The translations under genes were made by a program, and so were the position numbers. A DNA stretch of 64,000 nucleotides from Boswellia sacra (taxonomy: Eukaryota > Streptophyta > Magnoliopsida > Sapindales > Burseraceae). The notes under the pieces are model-generated. The model was given only the letters and a program-made list of their open reading frames with translations, was not told where the DNA came from and ran no database searches. Where the stretch lies: NCBI GenBank assembly GCA_013180625.2, contig SNVD02009593.1:124001-188000 (forward strand), in the 5' to 3' direction. How positions within the stretch are numbered: position 1 is the stretch's first letter; each line of letters begins with the position of its first letter. This document shows, in pieces, positions 22,168-33,132 of the stretch.

Positions 22168-23640
22168 TTATAAGACTATAGCAAAGAAGCAAATCTTCCA
22201 AATGGAAGACTGCCTTGCACTACTAGCTTTTACCAATATTGTTCTTGGTTTTTTGATGTGAAGAGATTAACTAAGCGGAATCTTTCCAAGTTTTGTTCTT
22301 GTTTCCATTCTCACAACTGATAAAACAAGGGAGGACATTGCATTTAAGTGTACATTTGAGACTAAATTTGAGTTTAATGAGAAAATTTACTCTTGATACA
22401 CTTGTTATGTAAAATTTTTGAATTGCAGGACCTGTAGTTTTATTAGTTTCATTAAAATTGTAATCCTGTTCAGTGTTCACTGAGAAAATCTGGTTGGAAG
22501 TTGAGTCTTTTTGGAAGCTAAATGTAAACATTCTATTATTACTATTATTTTTGCCAGTAAAAGCAAAACTAATTTAGTCCTTGGAGGTGGAGAACAAAAT
22601 TCTGTGAGTTACTGTCGGTATTAACTGGTAGCGGGGCAGAGAGTCAACCCATTGACTAGGAAACGACGCCGTGGTACTAGATATTTCTGGCACTTATCAG
22701 TGAAGGAGCTTAACGGTAATAAACCGAACTCAACAGTGTGACCCACACCCACTGCGCTACTGTAGCTTGAACAAGCAAGAATGAACGCCGCTTTAAAGAA
22801 GCCTCAAAGATATTATTGAGTAGATCAATAAGTACAGATGTTGAAATGGTAAATGCTATTCATCAAATATATGCTTTTTTATTTTCCCTATTCGAAATTA
22901 TTTTTTTTTTTAATTTTCTCTTCAACTACTCGCGATTAACAACCGTTAAAATTTTGCTATTTTGAGTTCTCAAACTTTTATTTTTGAAATATTAAAAAAA
23001 AGACAAGATTTAAAAAATTGTTTTCAATATTCAATCATTTTGTTTAGCATACTAAAAAATTAGGGGTGGGCATTTTTAATCGGCCTGCTTGAGTCCATCC
23101 TACTCGGGTTGGATTTGATCGGGTATATGATTACAAGCTACCTGAAATGCGATAGAATTCCAAAGATCCGACTAATATCAAGTGTTAAATTCTTAATAAT
23201 AATCATTGATCATCGATTCAATGTTTCTTTTTTTTTCTTAAAACTATTTTTTTTTCTAGTTGATGGATGTACGTAAGTCAAATTTATGATTTAAATATAT
23301 TGTTCTTTCAATGTTTTCGACAAAATAATTGTTAATTTTATTGTAAGAGAAGTGTGTGTGTGTGTGTGTGTATATATATATCTCCTTGATATTCATTGGA
23401 TTGTATAAAAACATTATATATGTGACTCACAAAAGATAATAAAATTTAATTATCGATTTTATTATTCAGAGATGAGAGAAATATTTATTTATTTTGAGTT
23501 ACTGAAGGTAAGATTTTGGGAAAAAAATTAATATGTCATAATATAATGTGTTCTCTTAGGAACTATAAATAGGTGGCAGTGATTGAGTTAGCAAGCAAGC
23601 GCGAGCAAGTTCCGCAAGAAGGAGAGAGCAGCAGCTTAGG
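22168..23640. other. Intergenic, nothing recognised besides simple repeats
   Basis: There is no protein-like ORF. A short (GT)n-(AT)n tract lies at 23351-23381. CTATAAATAGG at 23566-23576 looks like a TATA box, but no coding sequence follows it. Confidence 0.4.
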
Positions 23641-24249
23641 TGTAAGAGAAGAATGAAGTCAGTAAGATCAGTTGAAAAAATTGAAGATTAGATGAGTGCA
23701 TTGCATATATGTGTGGCAGATATCAGCGACGAGAAGTGTGAGTGATCAGCTGGCGTGGTGTCTCCGGTGTTTGCATGAGTACTGATGAGCATTATCATAA
23801 TAACAAGTAAAACTAATGTCATTCTCTCACTATCTGCAATAAAAGTAACTATGTATTGTCAGCCAGTGTCTTAGTTCTAATTTTAAACACTACAATAAAG
23901 GTAATTATCGGTACTCTATATATATGTATATGTATATGTGTGTGTCTATATATATATATGTATGTATATACATAGTATATGTATATGTATATATATAGAC
24001 ATACATATACATATAGTATGTATATATATAGACATACATATACATATACTATGTATATATATACACACACACACATATATATGTATGTATATATATGTAT
24101 ATGTATATCCCTGCGAAGCATTCTATTTCTACATATGGGTTTAACTTTATATTTATTAATTCCATAAATGTCAGTGCTCCTGTATATAATGGAGAGAAAG
24201 TTGCTTTCAATGCTATACATCATATTTTCTTTATACATATACATACATT

Positions 24250-24295
<46 letters not shown>

Positions 24296-24487
24296 TGTAG
24301 ATATAGATAGAGGACGCTAGCAGATATTAATAATAGCAATGCATACTTTTATTGTGTAAGAGGAGTGAAGTCGGTACTAAGAGTTGATGAATGCATGTAT
24401 ATATGTGTGTATGTGTGTAGTAGGTATCTGTGACGAGAAGTGTGAGTGATCAGCTAGTGTCTCTTTTAGTGTTTGCATAGCTACATA
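23641..24487. repeat. Diverged direct duplication around a TA/TG microsatellite
   Basis: The segments at about 23640-23790 and 24350-24487 share GTGTAAGAG, GACGAGAAGTGTGAGTGATC and TGTTTGCAT in the same order, so one is a copy of the other. Between them is a long composite microsatellite (23915-24110 and 24236-24310) of TATATG, ACATAC and GTAT units containing imperfect palindromes. Long ORFs in this interval come only from these repeats. Confidence 0.7.
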
Positions 24488-24530
24488 TATGCATGCCAGA
24501 GAAGTAATGGTAATAAGCTGGCTTTAGCTA

Positions 24531-24805
24531 CGGTACATCGGTTGTATCGGTGTATCACTTTTCCAAATTTTTGTAATTTTTAGTATAAAAGTTGTAAATT
24601 CTTGTATAAAAATCGTAAATATGGAGTGTAAAAGTTGTAAATGAAACTATTTTCGATTTTTTGTAAACTAATGTAAAAGTTGTAAATCATTGTATAAAAG
24701 TCGTAAATGTGAATTTACAACTTTTTTTTTTCACATTTACGATTTTTATATAAAGATTTACAACTCTTACACTGAATTTACTAAAAATTGACAAATGATG
24801 TACTG
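24531..24805. mobile_element. Hairpin MITE with TA duplication (275 bp)
   Basis: The ends are CGGTACATC and, in complement, CAGTACATC, flanked by TA on both sides (24529-24530, 24806-24807). A stem is formed by GTAAAAGTTGTAAATC-like sequence at 24670-24715 pairing with 24733-24780. A TA target duplication would fit the Tc1/mariner class, though the termini are not the usual Stowaway ones. There is no ORF. Confidence 0.55.
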
Positions 24806-24991
24806 TAGACGGACCCAAGTAAGCTTGACTGTTTGAGTGCATAAGTGACGTGACAAGTCTACTTATATGTGTATATAGCTAGTCTCTTGTTAGAATGTCT
24901 AAGGTCTTATGTATGTTTTATTGTTTTAATTGACATAATATTTGAAATTGTTGTGAGAAAGGTGAACTTCCACCAATTTTATCTAGCTGCG

Positions 24992-25118
24992 ATGCCACGT
25001 GGCCAAGTACACATAACATTTGTCAAGTTGTATACACGTGGCCTTACAGCAAGTCGACACATGGGCCTTAACAAGTTTTGATATCATTGGTCCACATTAC
25101 CACTTCTAGCCTATAAAT
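24992..25118 (+). promoter_or_regulatory. Possible promoter-like segment with G-box and TATA
   Basis: Two CACGTGGC-type sites (around 24993 and 25036) precede CTATAAATTC (25110-25119). A plus-strand frame opens at 25144, but it matches nothing I know, so this may be a relic or chance. Confidence 0.3.
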
Positions 25119-25365
25119 TCAAGGCCCTTCCATTGTAACAGCCATGCCGAATCAAGCCTTGAAGGCATTAATTAAAACAAATACAGTGGGGCTATTGCTC
25201 ACCAGAGAAATTTGCAGACTGTTAATCAACTGTAATTTGTTTAAAAATTTAAAAATCAGGTTCCCCAGCATTATTTGCGTATGTACTGTAGCATGCACAA
25301 TGAATTGTAGTTTTACAAATGATTCTAGTGATGTAAATATAACAAATGAATTTATTTTTGTACAG

Positions 25366-25440
25366 GGAATGCGGTAGTATTTGTGATGGTATTGACAACA
25401 GGCTTGTTGGCACTAATCATGACAATGAATATACCAATAC
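25366..25440 (+). pseudogene. Inverted fragment of a HAK/KUP potassium transporter
   Basis: After a plausible acceptor (TTTTTGTACAG, ends 25365) the plus strand reads NAVVFVMVLTTGLLALIMTM. This resembles the late transmembrane segment of HAK/KUP transporters, normally NAYGIAVVFVM followed by a Leu/Ile-rich helix, lacking YGIA. It belongs downstream of the PRVKVV motif, yet lies on the opposite strand to the rest of the transporter pseudogene and directly beyond its last recognisable exon. An inversion of the gene's 3' part would explain this. Confidence 0.5.
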
Positions 25441-26357
25441 TGGTAAATGAATAAAAACATGATATCCACAAACATGGTATTGACAACTTTCACACGAGGG
25501 AAACGCCCTAATGAAAGGGATTGTTGAATTATTGAGAAAGTCCCTGAAATCATTGATTGACTTTCTATAATTGCTGGTAGTACCGTCACCACAAACGTTG
25601 GCCAATATAAACCACCTGAGATGTCCAACCAAATATATACCAAAAAAATTAATAGATCAAAATACAGAGTATTATTTAAGATATATTGTAAGATCAGGGA
25701 AAAAAAAAAAGAAAAGGCCAAATGTACACCTGGTATGGACTTGAAGAAGGTATCATTAACAAGATCAGGATGCTCACGAAGAAAGGAAGATTGTCCAGCA
25801 TATGCCAAAACGATGGATGGATAGACGACAGTGCACATGCTTATTTGTATAAACCGAACTGTGTAAGTGGCCAAAATCGGCCAATAATGCTTCGGAACCT
25901 GAATTTTATATTTTTAAACAAATTTAAAATGTTTAGTAATAGTCTGCAAAGTACTCGAAAATTAACATTTTCATATAGTACCTGTTGTAGACAGAACAAT
26001 TCCACCAAGGGAACTCCAAGCTTGTTTCTTGTTCCTTCTGAAATACTTAATTGCATACCATGGATTTACAGCTTTAATGACTGTTGGATCAAACTTTATG
26101 ATGTTATAGATCCCAATTCCACTGATAAGTGCAACCAAATGCAAAGTATGGGAGCAAAGCTATAGCCCACTTTTTGAGTTTCAAGCCTCTGAAGCATGAA
26201 GAGGCAGACCAAGATACGCACTGATATCCAACAATCCTCCCTTTATACATAATAGAAGAGGATGCAAATAATTGTTTGAAGCAATGACACATGGTTCAGA
26301 TCGATGGCAATACCAAAAAAGAGGACATCGGGAAATACTGCATATATAGTCAAATCA

Positions 26358-26382
26358 TGACACACACACACACACACACACA
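26358..26382. repeat. (CA)n microsatellite in a pseudogene intron
   Basis: About ten CA units lie between two exons of the transporter pseudogene. Confidence 0.85.
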
Positions 26383-26997
26383 AAAGAATTAATGTACCTT
26401 CTGTCATCGCAGATGTAGCTCGCTTGATTCCTCCAACAGCTGATAAAAGTGGATGTTATAAATATAGAAAATATGAGAAAAACTTACCATATGAACCATT
26501 TCTATTCTTTTTCAGCACTCTCTCCCGCACCCAAAATACTTAAATTCGAATATTAATTATACACTAATATTAATTAATTCCAGCAAATTAAACTACTTTA
26601 ATGCTGACAAGGAAAGTGAACAAACCTGAGATACAAGGAGTTATAATACCATCTCCTATTACCATGGAAGTACCAAGCAAGTAACTAGGAATAGGAAAAG
26701 TTCAGCGAAATGACTTTTTTCCATTTTTGACTTGATTGCAAATGCCAGCCTCGTGCGCCTGTTGTTGCTAGTCAACCCCAGTTGGAAATTGGATACATTG
26801 GGGACCTGATCGTCACTTTGCAGTATCGACATATGAGAGAGCATAGTGCAAACGTCCCTCCTAAACATTGTTATCACTTATTCACATAGTAAAATCATCA
26901 ATGATCAGTAACATGACAAACATGAAACTCGGGCTTAGTCTGATCTGATCTTACCATCACCGTTGTCATTGGCTGTTACAACTATGAACGTTTATTT

Positions 26998-27395
26998 TGA
27001 TGAGCTCATGCATGACATGCATGAGTTCTAGAATTCTGCTGAGCTCATGCATGACATGCATGACTTCCAGAATCCCTCCCATGTGAATGCATTGAGAGTC
27101 AAATTAGTTAGGCACCTCCAATTTTGAAAATCAAAGGAAGTAGCCAAATTTGATTTGAATTTGTATGCAGAATTTTCCCTATAAATATGGGACGAATTCT
27201 GCCTTGTTTAAGCATCAGAGAGATTCCAGAGAGAGTCCAGAGTCTAAACCAGAGAGTTTAGGATTAAGAGAGAGAGCCAGGAGAGCTCCAGAAATTTTAG
27301 GGGAGTTTTTGTATAATTCTTGTATATTGATATTCTCTGTTAATACAAGTAATTTTCTCCCAAATTCTGTTCTGAGTTCTTATTACATCCCAACA
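26998..27395 (+). repeat. 5' LTR of Copia element
   Basis: It begins TGATGAGCTC and ends CCCAACA. TATAAATA at 27180-27187 is the promoter TATA box. The first 65 bp hold two direct copies of a unit with core GAGCTCATGCATGACATGC, itself rich in short palindromes. Confidence 0.95.
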
Positions 27396-28125
27396 AGTGT
27401 TATCAGAGTCTCGTTGAGCTCCTGGAACGTCAGAACAGAAAGGAAAAATTCAGAGAAAATTTGTCCCCTGTTTCTGAAAATTTTCGATTTTTCGGAAAGT
27501 CATCGAATTTCGAATTTGAAGTGTCCAGTATGTTCGTGACGTCGTCCTGATCATTCTGAAATTTTCCGGCGACCGATCCGACTTCCAGAGAGGCCGCACG
27601 CGCCGCACGCGCCTCCGACCTGGTCTGCGAGTGGGCGTCACTCGCCCCACGCGCCATTCCAAGGAAGAAGACGACCACGTCAGCAGTCCACGTCAGCAGG
27701 TCGCCACGTCAGCCAAGCCACGTCAGCGTGCCACGTGTCGCCACGTCAGAGCCACGTCAGCATAGCAGACCCCACCTGCCACGTCAGCAAAACGTTGGCA
27801 AATTACATTTTGGCCCCTGTGTTTCTGGGTAATTACATTTTGACCCCTGAGTTTATGAAATTTATTTTAAGTCCCTAGGAAATATCAGTTTGGCCCCTGT
27901 AGTTCTGGTGAAGACATTGTGCCCCCTTTAGTTTCTGAAATTTCAGTTTAGCCCTTAAGAAATTTCAGTTTAGTCCTTAAAGTTTCCAAGCTTAGTATTT
28001 ATTGTATAAAAAGAATTTTTGAGCCCCGGAAGAGGCTATTCCACCTAATTTGACCGTTCCGGACGTAACGGTGGGCTCGGATTTTTGAAATTCAATTTCC
28101 ATTTTAGTGAATTAATTATTCTAAA
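27396..28125 (+). other. Copia leader with PBS and CCACGTCAG array
   Basis: A degenerate initiator-tRNA primer site (TGTTATCAGAG) follows the LTR. The leader does not code on the plus strand. Between 27674 and 27790 it carries seven copies of CCACGTCAG plus one CCACGTGTC variant. ACGTCA is the core bound by plant bZIP (TGA/as-1-type) factors. The next 200 bp contain repeated TTTGGCCCCTG-like phrases. Confidence 0.7.
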
Positions 28126-29004
28126 ATGGAAGAATCATCCGGAGCCATGATAAAATTGACTGCTACCAATTACACACTATGGAGGCCCAGGATGGAGGAT
28201 CTCCTTAGTTGTAAGGATCTATATGACCCTATAGAATTTGAAGGGCAGAGACCTGAGACAGAAAAATAGGCAGAGTGGAAGAAAATTAACAGAAAATGTA
28301 TCGGTCAGATCAGACAATGGATCGATCATAGTGTCTTCCACCATGTAGCCAAAGAAACAGATGCATATACTCTATGGAAAAAATTAGAGAGTATGCATCA
28401 AGCCAAGTCAGCACGGAACAAAGCCATCCTGATGAGACGGCTTGTGAACCTGAAGTTGCGAAGCGGAACTCCTGTAGCAGAACATACAAGTGAGTTCCAG
28501 AACTTAGTGAATCAGTTGACAGCAATCGAGTTACAGCTTGGAGACGAAGAACAAGCACTTCTACTTCTCAGTTCCCTTCCAGACTCTTGGGAGACGTTAG
28601 TGGTTTCCATCAGTAATTCAGCACCCGGAGGCAAACTTACCTTGTCAATGGTTAAGGATGCCTTGATGAACGAGGAGGCGAGAAGAAAAGATGCAGGCAC
28701 CAATCAAGATGAAGCCTACATCATGGAGAATCGGGGAAGACAGTCTCGAGGTGAAGACTGGAGAAGAGGTAGAAGCAAAAGCAGAGGCAGATCAAGGGGC
28801 AGGTCATCAGATTGGCGGAGACCCACATACAAGTGCTACAACTGTGGCAAAGAGGGACATTTGAAGAGAAATTGTCGCAGTCTTCGGAAGCAGAACCAGG
28901 AGAGTTCACAGGCACAAAGCAACGAAGAACCACGAGTTACAGTGGTAGAAGATGTACCATCTGTGCAGAAGAGACGTGCTTTCACACAGCAGATCAAGGA
29001 GTAG
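28126..29004 (+). pseudogene. gag: Copia gag, with internal stop
   Basis: The frame starts at the ATG at 28126 (MEESSGAMIKLTATNYTLW) and is the UBN2-type gag of Copia elements. It is interrupted by TAG at codon 48 (28267-28269), then continues through LLLLSSLPDSWETLV to an Arg/Ser/Gly-rich stretch and the zinc knuckle CYNCGKEGHLKRNC. The frame ends at 29004, overlapping the next frame, which carries the protease. Confidence 0.85.
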
Positions 29005-31058
29005 AATGGGTCATTGACACAGCAGCTTCCTGCCACGTCACTCCTTGCAGAGAGATCTTCACCACGTACAAAGCAGGAGACTTTGGGATAGTGAAGATGG
29101 GAAACAACAGCACCGCCAAAATCATGGGAATTGGTGATATTCAATTCCAAACGAACGTCGGATGCAAAATAACTTTGAAGGACGTTCGTCATGTGCCAGA
29201 TTTTCGACTCAACTTGCTCTCGGTAAAAGCCTTTGATCAGCAAGGTTATGAGAGCTGCTTCACCAACAGTACATGGAAGATGTTGAAAGGGGTCATGGTG
29301 GTTGCTCGAGGTAAATTATGTGACAATCTTTACAGGACTCATGTAAAGATAAACGGAGAGAGCCTTCATGTAGCAGAGCACATGGTACCTCTAGATTTGT
29401 GGCATAAAAGGCTCGGTCACATGGGTGAAAAAGGTTTATCAACTCTTCAGAAAAAGAAGCTGATCACTGTTTCCAAGGATGCAGCGTCTCATCCTTGCGA
29501 CTATTGTTTGTACGGGAAACAACGGAGGGTGTCATTCAGCTCCTCATCAGTGAAGAAATCAAAGCTATTGGAGCTAGTACACAGTGATGTATGCGGACCT
29601 CTTGAAGTCGAGTCCTTAGGCGGTAAAAGGTATTTCTTGACCTTTATTGATGATACATCTCGAAAAGTGTGGGTTTATTTCCTCAGGACGAAGGATGAAG
29701 TTCTGGAGAAGTTTAAGGAATTTCACGCCATGGTAGAACGTGAAACGGGTAAGAAACTAAAATGCCTTCGATCAGACAACGGAGGCGAGTATACCTCCAG
29801 AGAGTTCAATACCTACTGTCGAAGATATGGCATCCGACATGAAAGAACAGTCCCACGCACACCACAACACAATGGAGTGGCCGAGAGGATGAATCGAACC
29901 ATCATGGAACGAGTCAGAAGCATGCTCAGATTGGCTAAGTTACCCAAGCCATTCTGGGGGGAAGCAGTTCGCACCGCCTGTTACTTAATCAACAGAGCAC
30001 CATCGGCACCACTGAACTTCGAGATTCCAGAAAAGGTATGGTCTAACAAAAAGCCCTCCTATAATCATTTGAAAGTGTTTGGTTGTTTAGCCTTCGTACA
30101 TGTATCCAAGGAGCTCAGACAGAAGCTCGATGCAAGAACTGTTCCATGTATCTTCATCGGTTATGGAGATGAAGAATTCGGATACAGATTATGGGATCCC
30201 AAAGAAAAGAAAGTCATCCGGAGCAGAGATGTCGTATTTCACGAAGACCAAACATATGAAGACGCTGAAAAGACAACAATATCTACAAATCCCACTAGCA
30301 GTGCCCCAGATATTGTTGCAGACTCAACACCAAATGCCACAAGAAATGATGAAGTACCAGAAGAAGTTCCAGAAGCAGATCAGGAGGAAGAAAATGAAGA
30401 GATTGCTGAGCCGGGGGAGCCACAATCACCCATAGAAGCTGCTATACCTCCTGGAAATGAAGAACCTCAGCTACGACGATCTGAGCGAGGTCGGATTCCG
30501 TCGAGGAGATATCCGGAATCAGAGTACACACTGCTTACTGATGAGGGGGAGCCAGAAAGCTTTCATGAAGCTTTATCTCATCCAGACAAAGAACGATGGC
30601 TGCATGCAATGCAAGATGAGATGAATTCTCTAGAGAAGAACAAAACTTATGAACTGGTCGAACTCCCAGACGGAAAGAAGGCACTGAAGAACAAGTGGGT
30701 ATTCAAGCTCAAGAAAGATGGAACAGGAAAGGTGATAAAGCACAAAGCCCGATTGGTGGTAAAAGGATTCCTTCAGAAGAAAGGAATTGACTTTGATGAA
30801 ATATTCTCACCGGTGGTAAAAATGTCCTCAATCCGCGTCATCCTCGGATTAACAGCAAGTCTTGATTTGGAGCTTGAACAGATGGATGTGAAGACAGCAT
30901 TTCTTCATGGAGACTTGCATGAAGAAATCTACATGGAGCAGCCAGAAGGGTTCGAGGTTCAGAAAAAGAACACCTCGTGTGCAAGCTCAAAAAGAGCTTG
31001 TATGGCCTCAAACAAGCACCAAGGCAATGGTACAAGAAGTTTGACTCCTTCATGGTGA
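28812..31058 (+). pseudogene. pol: Copia pol, part 1: protease, integrase, start of RT
   Basis: The open frame is not that of gag. Domains in order: protease (VIDTAASCHVTP, about 29005-29040), GAG-pre-integrase HHCC zinc finger (LWHKRLGHMGEKGL ... CDYCLYGKQ), integrase core (DVCGPL, FIDDTSRKVWVY, SDNGGEYTS, AERMNRTI, i.e. the D,D,E residues), the Copia linker (KVFGCLAFVHV, IFIGYGDEEFGY), an acidic spacer, and reverse transcriptase up to DVKTAFLHGDLHEEIYMEQ. Just after that the frame shifts by one base and ends at 31058 in meaningless sequence. Confidence 0.88.
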
Positions 31059-32106
31059 GTCATGGGTATAAAAGAACCGCTGCAGACCAATGTGTCTACT
31101 TTCAGAAACTTCCAGGTGGAGACTTTGTTGCATTAATGTTATATGTGGACGACATGTTGATCGTCGGAAAAGATGCAACAAGAATAAAGCAGCTGAAGAA
31201 TGAACTATCAAAAACCTTCGATATGAAGGACTTGGGACCAGCTCAGCAAATCTTGGGGATGCACATTCGTCAGACAGGAAACAAAAGAAATTATGGCTGT
31301 CTCAAGAAAAATATGTTGAACGTGTGATCCAAAGGTTCAACATGGATAGTGCCAAGCCAGTTAGTGTACCACTGGCTAATCATTTCAAGCTGAGCAAGAG
31401 ATCATGTCCCTCATCCAAGAAAGAGATAGAGGACATGGCGTCGGTACCCTATTCTTCTGCTGTAGGAAGTTTGATGTATGCCATGGTGTGTACAAGGCCA
31501 GATATTGCTCATGCTGTAGGAGTCGTGAGCAGATTTCTTTCCAATCCAGGGAAAGAACATTGGGAGGCAGTCAAGTGGATTCTCAGATACCTTAAAGGTA
31601 CTTCGAAGATATGCTTGTGTTACGGGGGAGCTGATCCAATCTTGGAAGGCTATACAGATTCAGATATGGCCGGAGAACCTGACAGTAGGAAATCTACATC
31701 AGGTTTTGTTTACACTTTTGCAGGGGGAGCTGTATCATGGCAGTCAAGACTACAGAAGTGTGTTGCGCTATCCACAACAGAGGCAGAATACATTGCCGCA
31801 ACGGAAGCTGGAAAAGAAATGTTGTGGCTGAAGCGATTTCTCCAAGAACTTGGGATTGAGCAAAAGGAGTACAAAGTACACTGTGACAGTCAAAATGCTC
31901 TGGATTTGAGCAAGAATTCAGTGTACCATTCTCGAACGAAGCATATCGACATCCGCTATCATTGGATACGAGAGGTGATGGACAAGCAACTGTTGAAACT
32001 AGTGAAGATCCATACTAAAGAGAATCCAGCCGACATGTTAACAAAAGTGGTCACCAGAGACAAGCTAAAACTATGCAGAGACATAGTTGGATTAGAAGCT
32101 GTCTAA
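30977..32106 (+). pseudogene. pol: Copia pol, part 2: RT core and RNase H, frame-shifted
   Basis: Reverse transcriptase resumes in a second frame (CKLKKSLYGLKQAPRQW, the catalytic YVDDML at about 31141-31158) to about 31280, where another one-base shift moves coding to a third frame running to 32106. That part holds the RT thumb (RFNMDSAKPVSVPL, PDIAHAVGVVSRFL) and RNase H (GYTDSDMAGEPDSRKSTSG, ALSTTEAEYIAATEA, TKHIDIRYHWIRE, NPADMLTK). Catalytic residues are present, but the breaks prevent a continuous product. Confidence 0.85.
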
Positions 32107-32152
32107 TTACTTTTGTTGTTACTCCCTTTCACATGGGATGGAGGGGGAGAAT

Positions 32153-32550
32153 TGATGAGCTCATGCATGACATGCATGAGTTCTAGAATTCTGCTGAGCT
32201 CATGCATGACATGCATGGCTTCCAGAATCCCTCCCATGTGAATGCATTGAGAGTCAAATTAGTTAGGCACCTCCAATTTTGAAAATCAAAGGAAGTAGCC
32301 AAATTTGATTTGAATTTGTATGCAAAATTTTTCTTATAAATATGGGACAAATTCTGCCTTGTTTAAGCATCAGAGAGATTCCAGAGAGAGTCCAGAGTCT
32401 AAACCAGAGAGTTTAGGATTAAGAGAGAGAGCCAGGAGAGCTCCAGAAATTTTAGGGGAGTTTTTGTATAATTCTTGTATATTGATATTCTCTGTTAATA
32501 TAAGTAATTTTCTCCCAAATTCTGTTCTGAGTTCTTATTACATCCCAACA
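32153..32550 (+). repeat. 3' LTR of Copia element
   Basis: Same length as the 5' LTR with about six substitutions. It is preceded by a purine tract (GGATGGAGGGGGAGAA, 32136-32151). Confidence 0.95.
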
Positions 32551-33132
32551 TATTTGATTAAGGGGATCAAAGTCACAGTATAAAATGTTAAGGAAAGGAC
32601 GCCAAGTATGTCATCCAAATCACTGATGCCACTAGAGAAAGTGCTTGGATAAACGTTGAGTGGCAATGTAGCAAGATCTCCAAACACAACTCCTATGCTT
32701 TGAAACGCTAGTTGGATGATCGTCCCCCACTTCATCACCTTGGAAACAATACAAAGACATTCAATGTGCATATATAAGAACTTGACTACTCTGTGTGTGT
32801 GTATATCAAGTCAAATTACTATTTTGAAGGTAGATTATTGACTTAGAACTATGGCCATGATGACCAGAAACCATGCGAGATTCAATATCCAACGGTTCCT
32901 TTCCTTTGAGCTCCGTCTCTTTAGGATCTTTTACTACCTCACCTGACATTGTTTCTATATCTATTTGTATTCTGACAAGTCTCTTTCTACGCTTGTACGC
33001 ATATCTCTAAATACATAGAATTTATAGATAATTTAATTTCTTTCGCATTTTTAAATATCATTTGTGACTTGCGAGTGACTGTTTTCGTTTGAGTTAACAA
33101 GTTTCACAGGTTGGTTTATTGTTTGCTCATCA

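Larger units (their letters stand above)
26998..32550 (+). mobile_element. Copia-type LTR retrotransposon (5553 bp), full length but defective
   Basis: Two 398-bp LTRs (26998-27395, 32153-32550), each TG...CA, are flanked by the perfect 5-bp duplication TATTT (26993-26997, 32551-32555). The order gag, protease, integrase, reverse transcriptase, RNase H is that of Copia. About six substitutions separate the LTRs (about 1.5%), so the insertion is recent. Lesions: a stop in gag (TAG, 28267-28269), a frame change between gag and protease, and two frame changes in reverse transcriptase (near 30960 and 31280). It lies antisense inside an exon of the potassium-transporter pseudogene. Confidence 0.95.
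25478..32949 (-). pseudogene. HAK/KUP potassium transporter pseudogene split by Copia
   Basis: Recognisable exons on the minus strand: a possible N terminus from the ATG at 32949; [20 protein letters not shown] and [19 protein letters not shown] (about 32738-32551); the continuation FIVVTANDNGDG (26992-26955); GGTFALCSLICRYCKV to MVIGDGIITPCIS (26626-26860); AVGGIKRATSAMTE (26398-26439); KVGYSFAPILCIW to RRNKKQAW (about 25982-26240); SEALLADFGH and MCTVVYPSIVLAYAGQ (25730-25898); GLYWPTFVV to GRFPRVKVV (25478-25615). These are signature blocks of the KT/HAK/KUP family of plasma-membrane K+ transporters. At least four one-base frame shifts, a stop next to the Copia insertion point, the Copia element itself, and loss or inversion of the 3' half show the copy is dead. 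Introns keep normal borders. Confidence 0.88.

Noticed and set aside
22600..22800. GC-richer segment considered as a tRNA or other small RNA gene
   Set aside because: No cloverleaf, A-box or B-box pattern could be found; no tRNA, rRNA or CRISPR array was seen anywhere in the window.
23849..24310. Tyr/Ile/His-rich ORFs on both strands
   Set aside because: They are translations of the TATATG/ACATAC microsatellite.
25621..26165. Plus-strand ORFs of up to 147 codons
   Set aside because: Antisense to recognisable transporter exons, with no protein-like pattern of their own.
30100..30435. 111-codon ORF inside Copia pol
   Set aside because: Different frame from the clear integrase/RT reading and without motifs.
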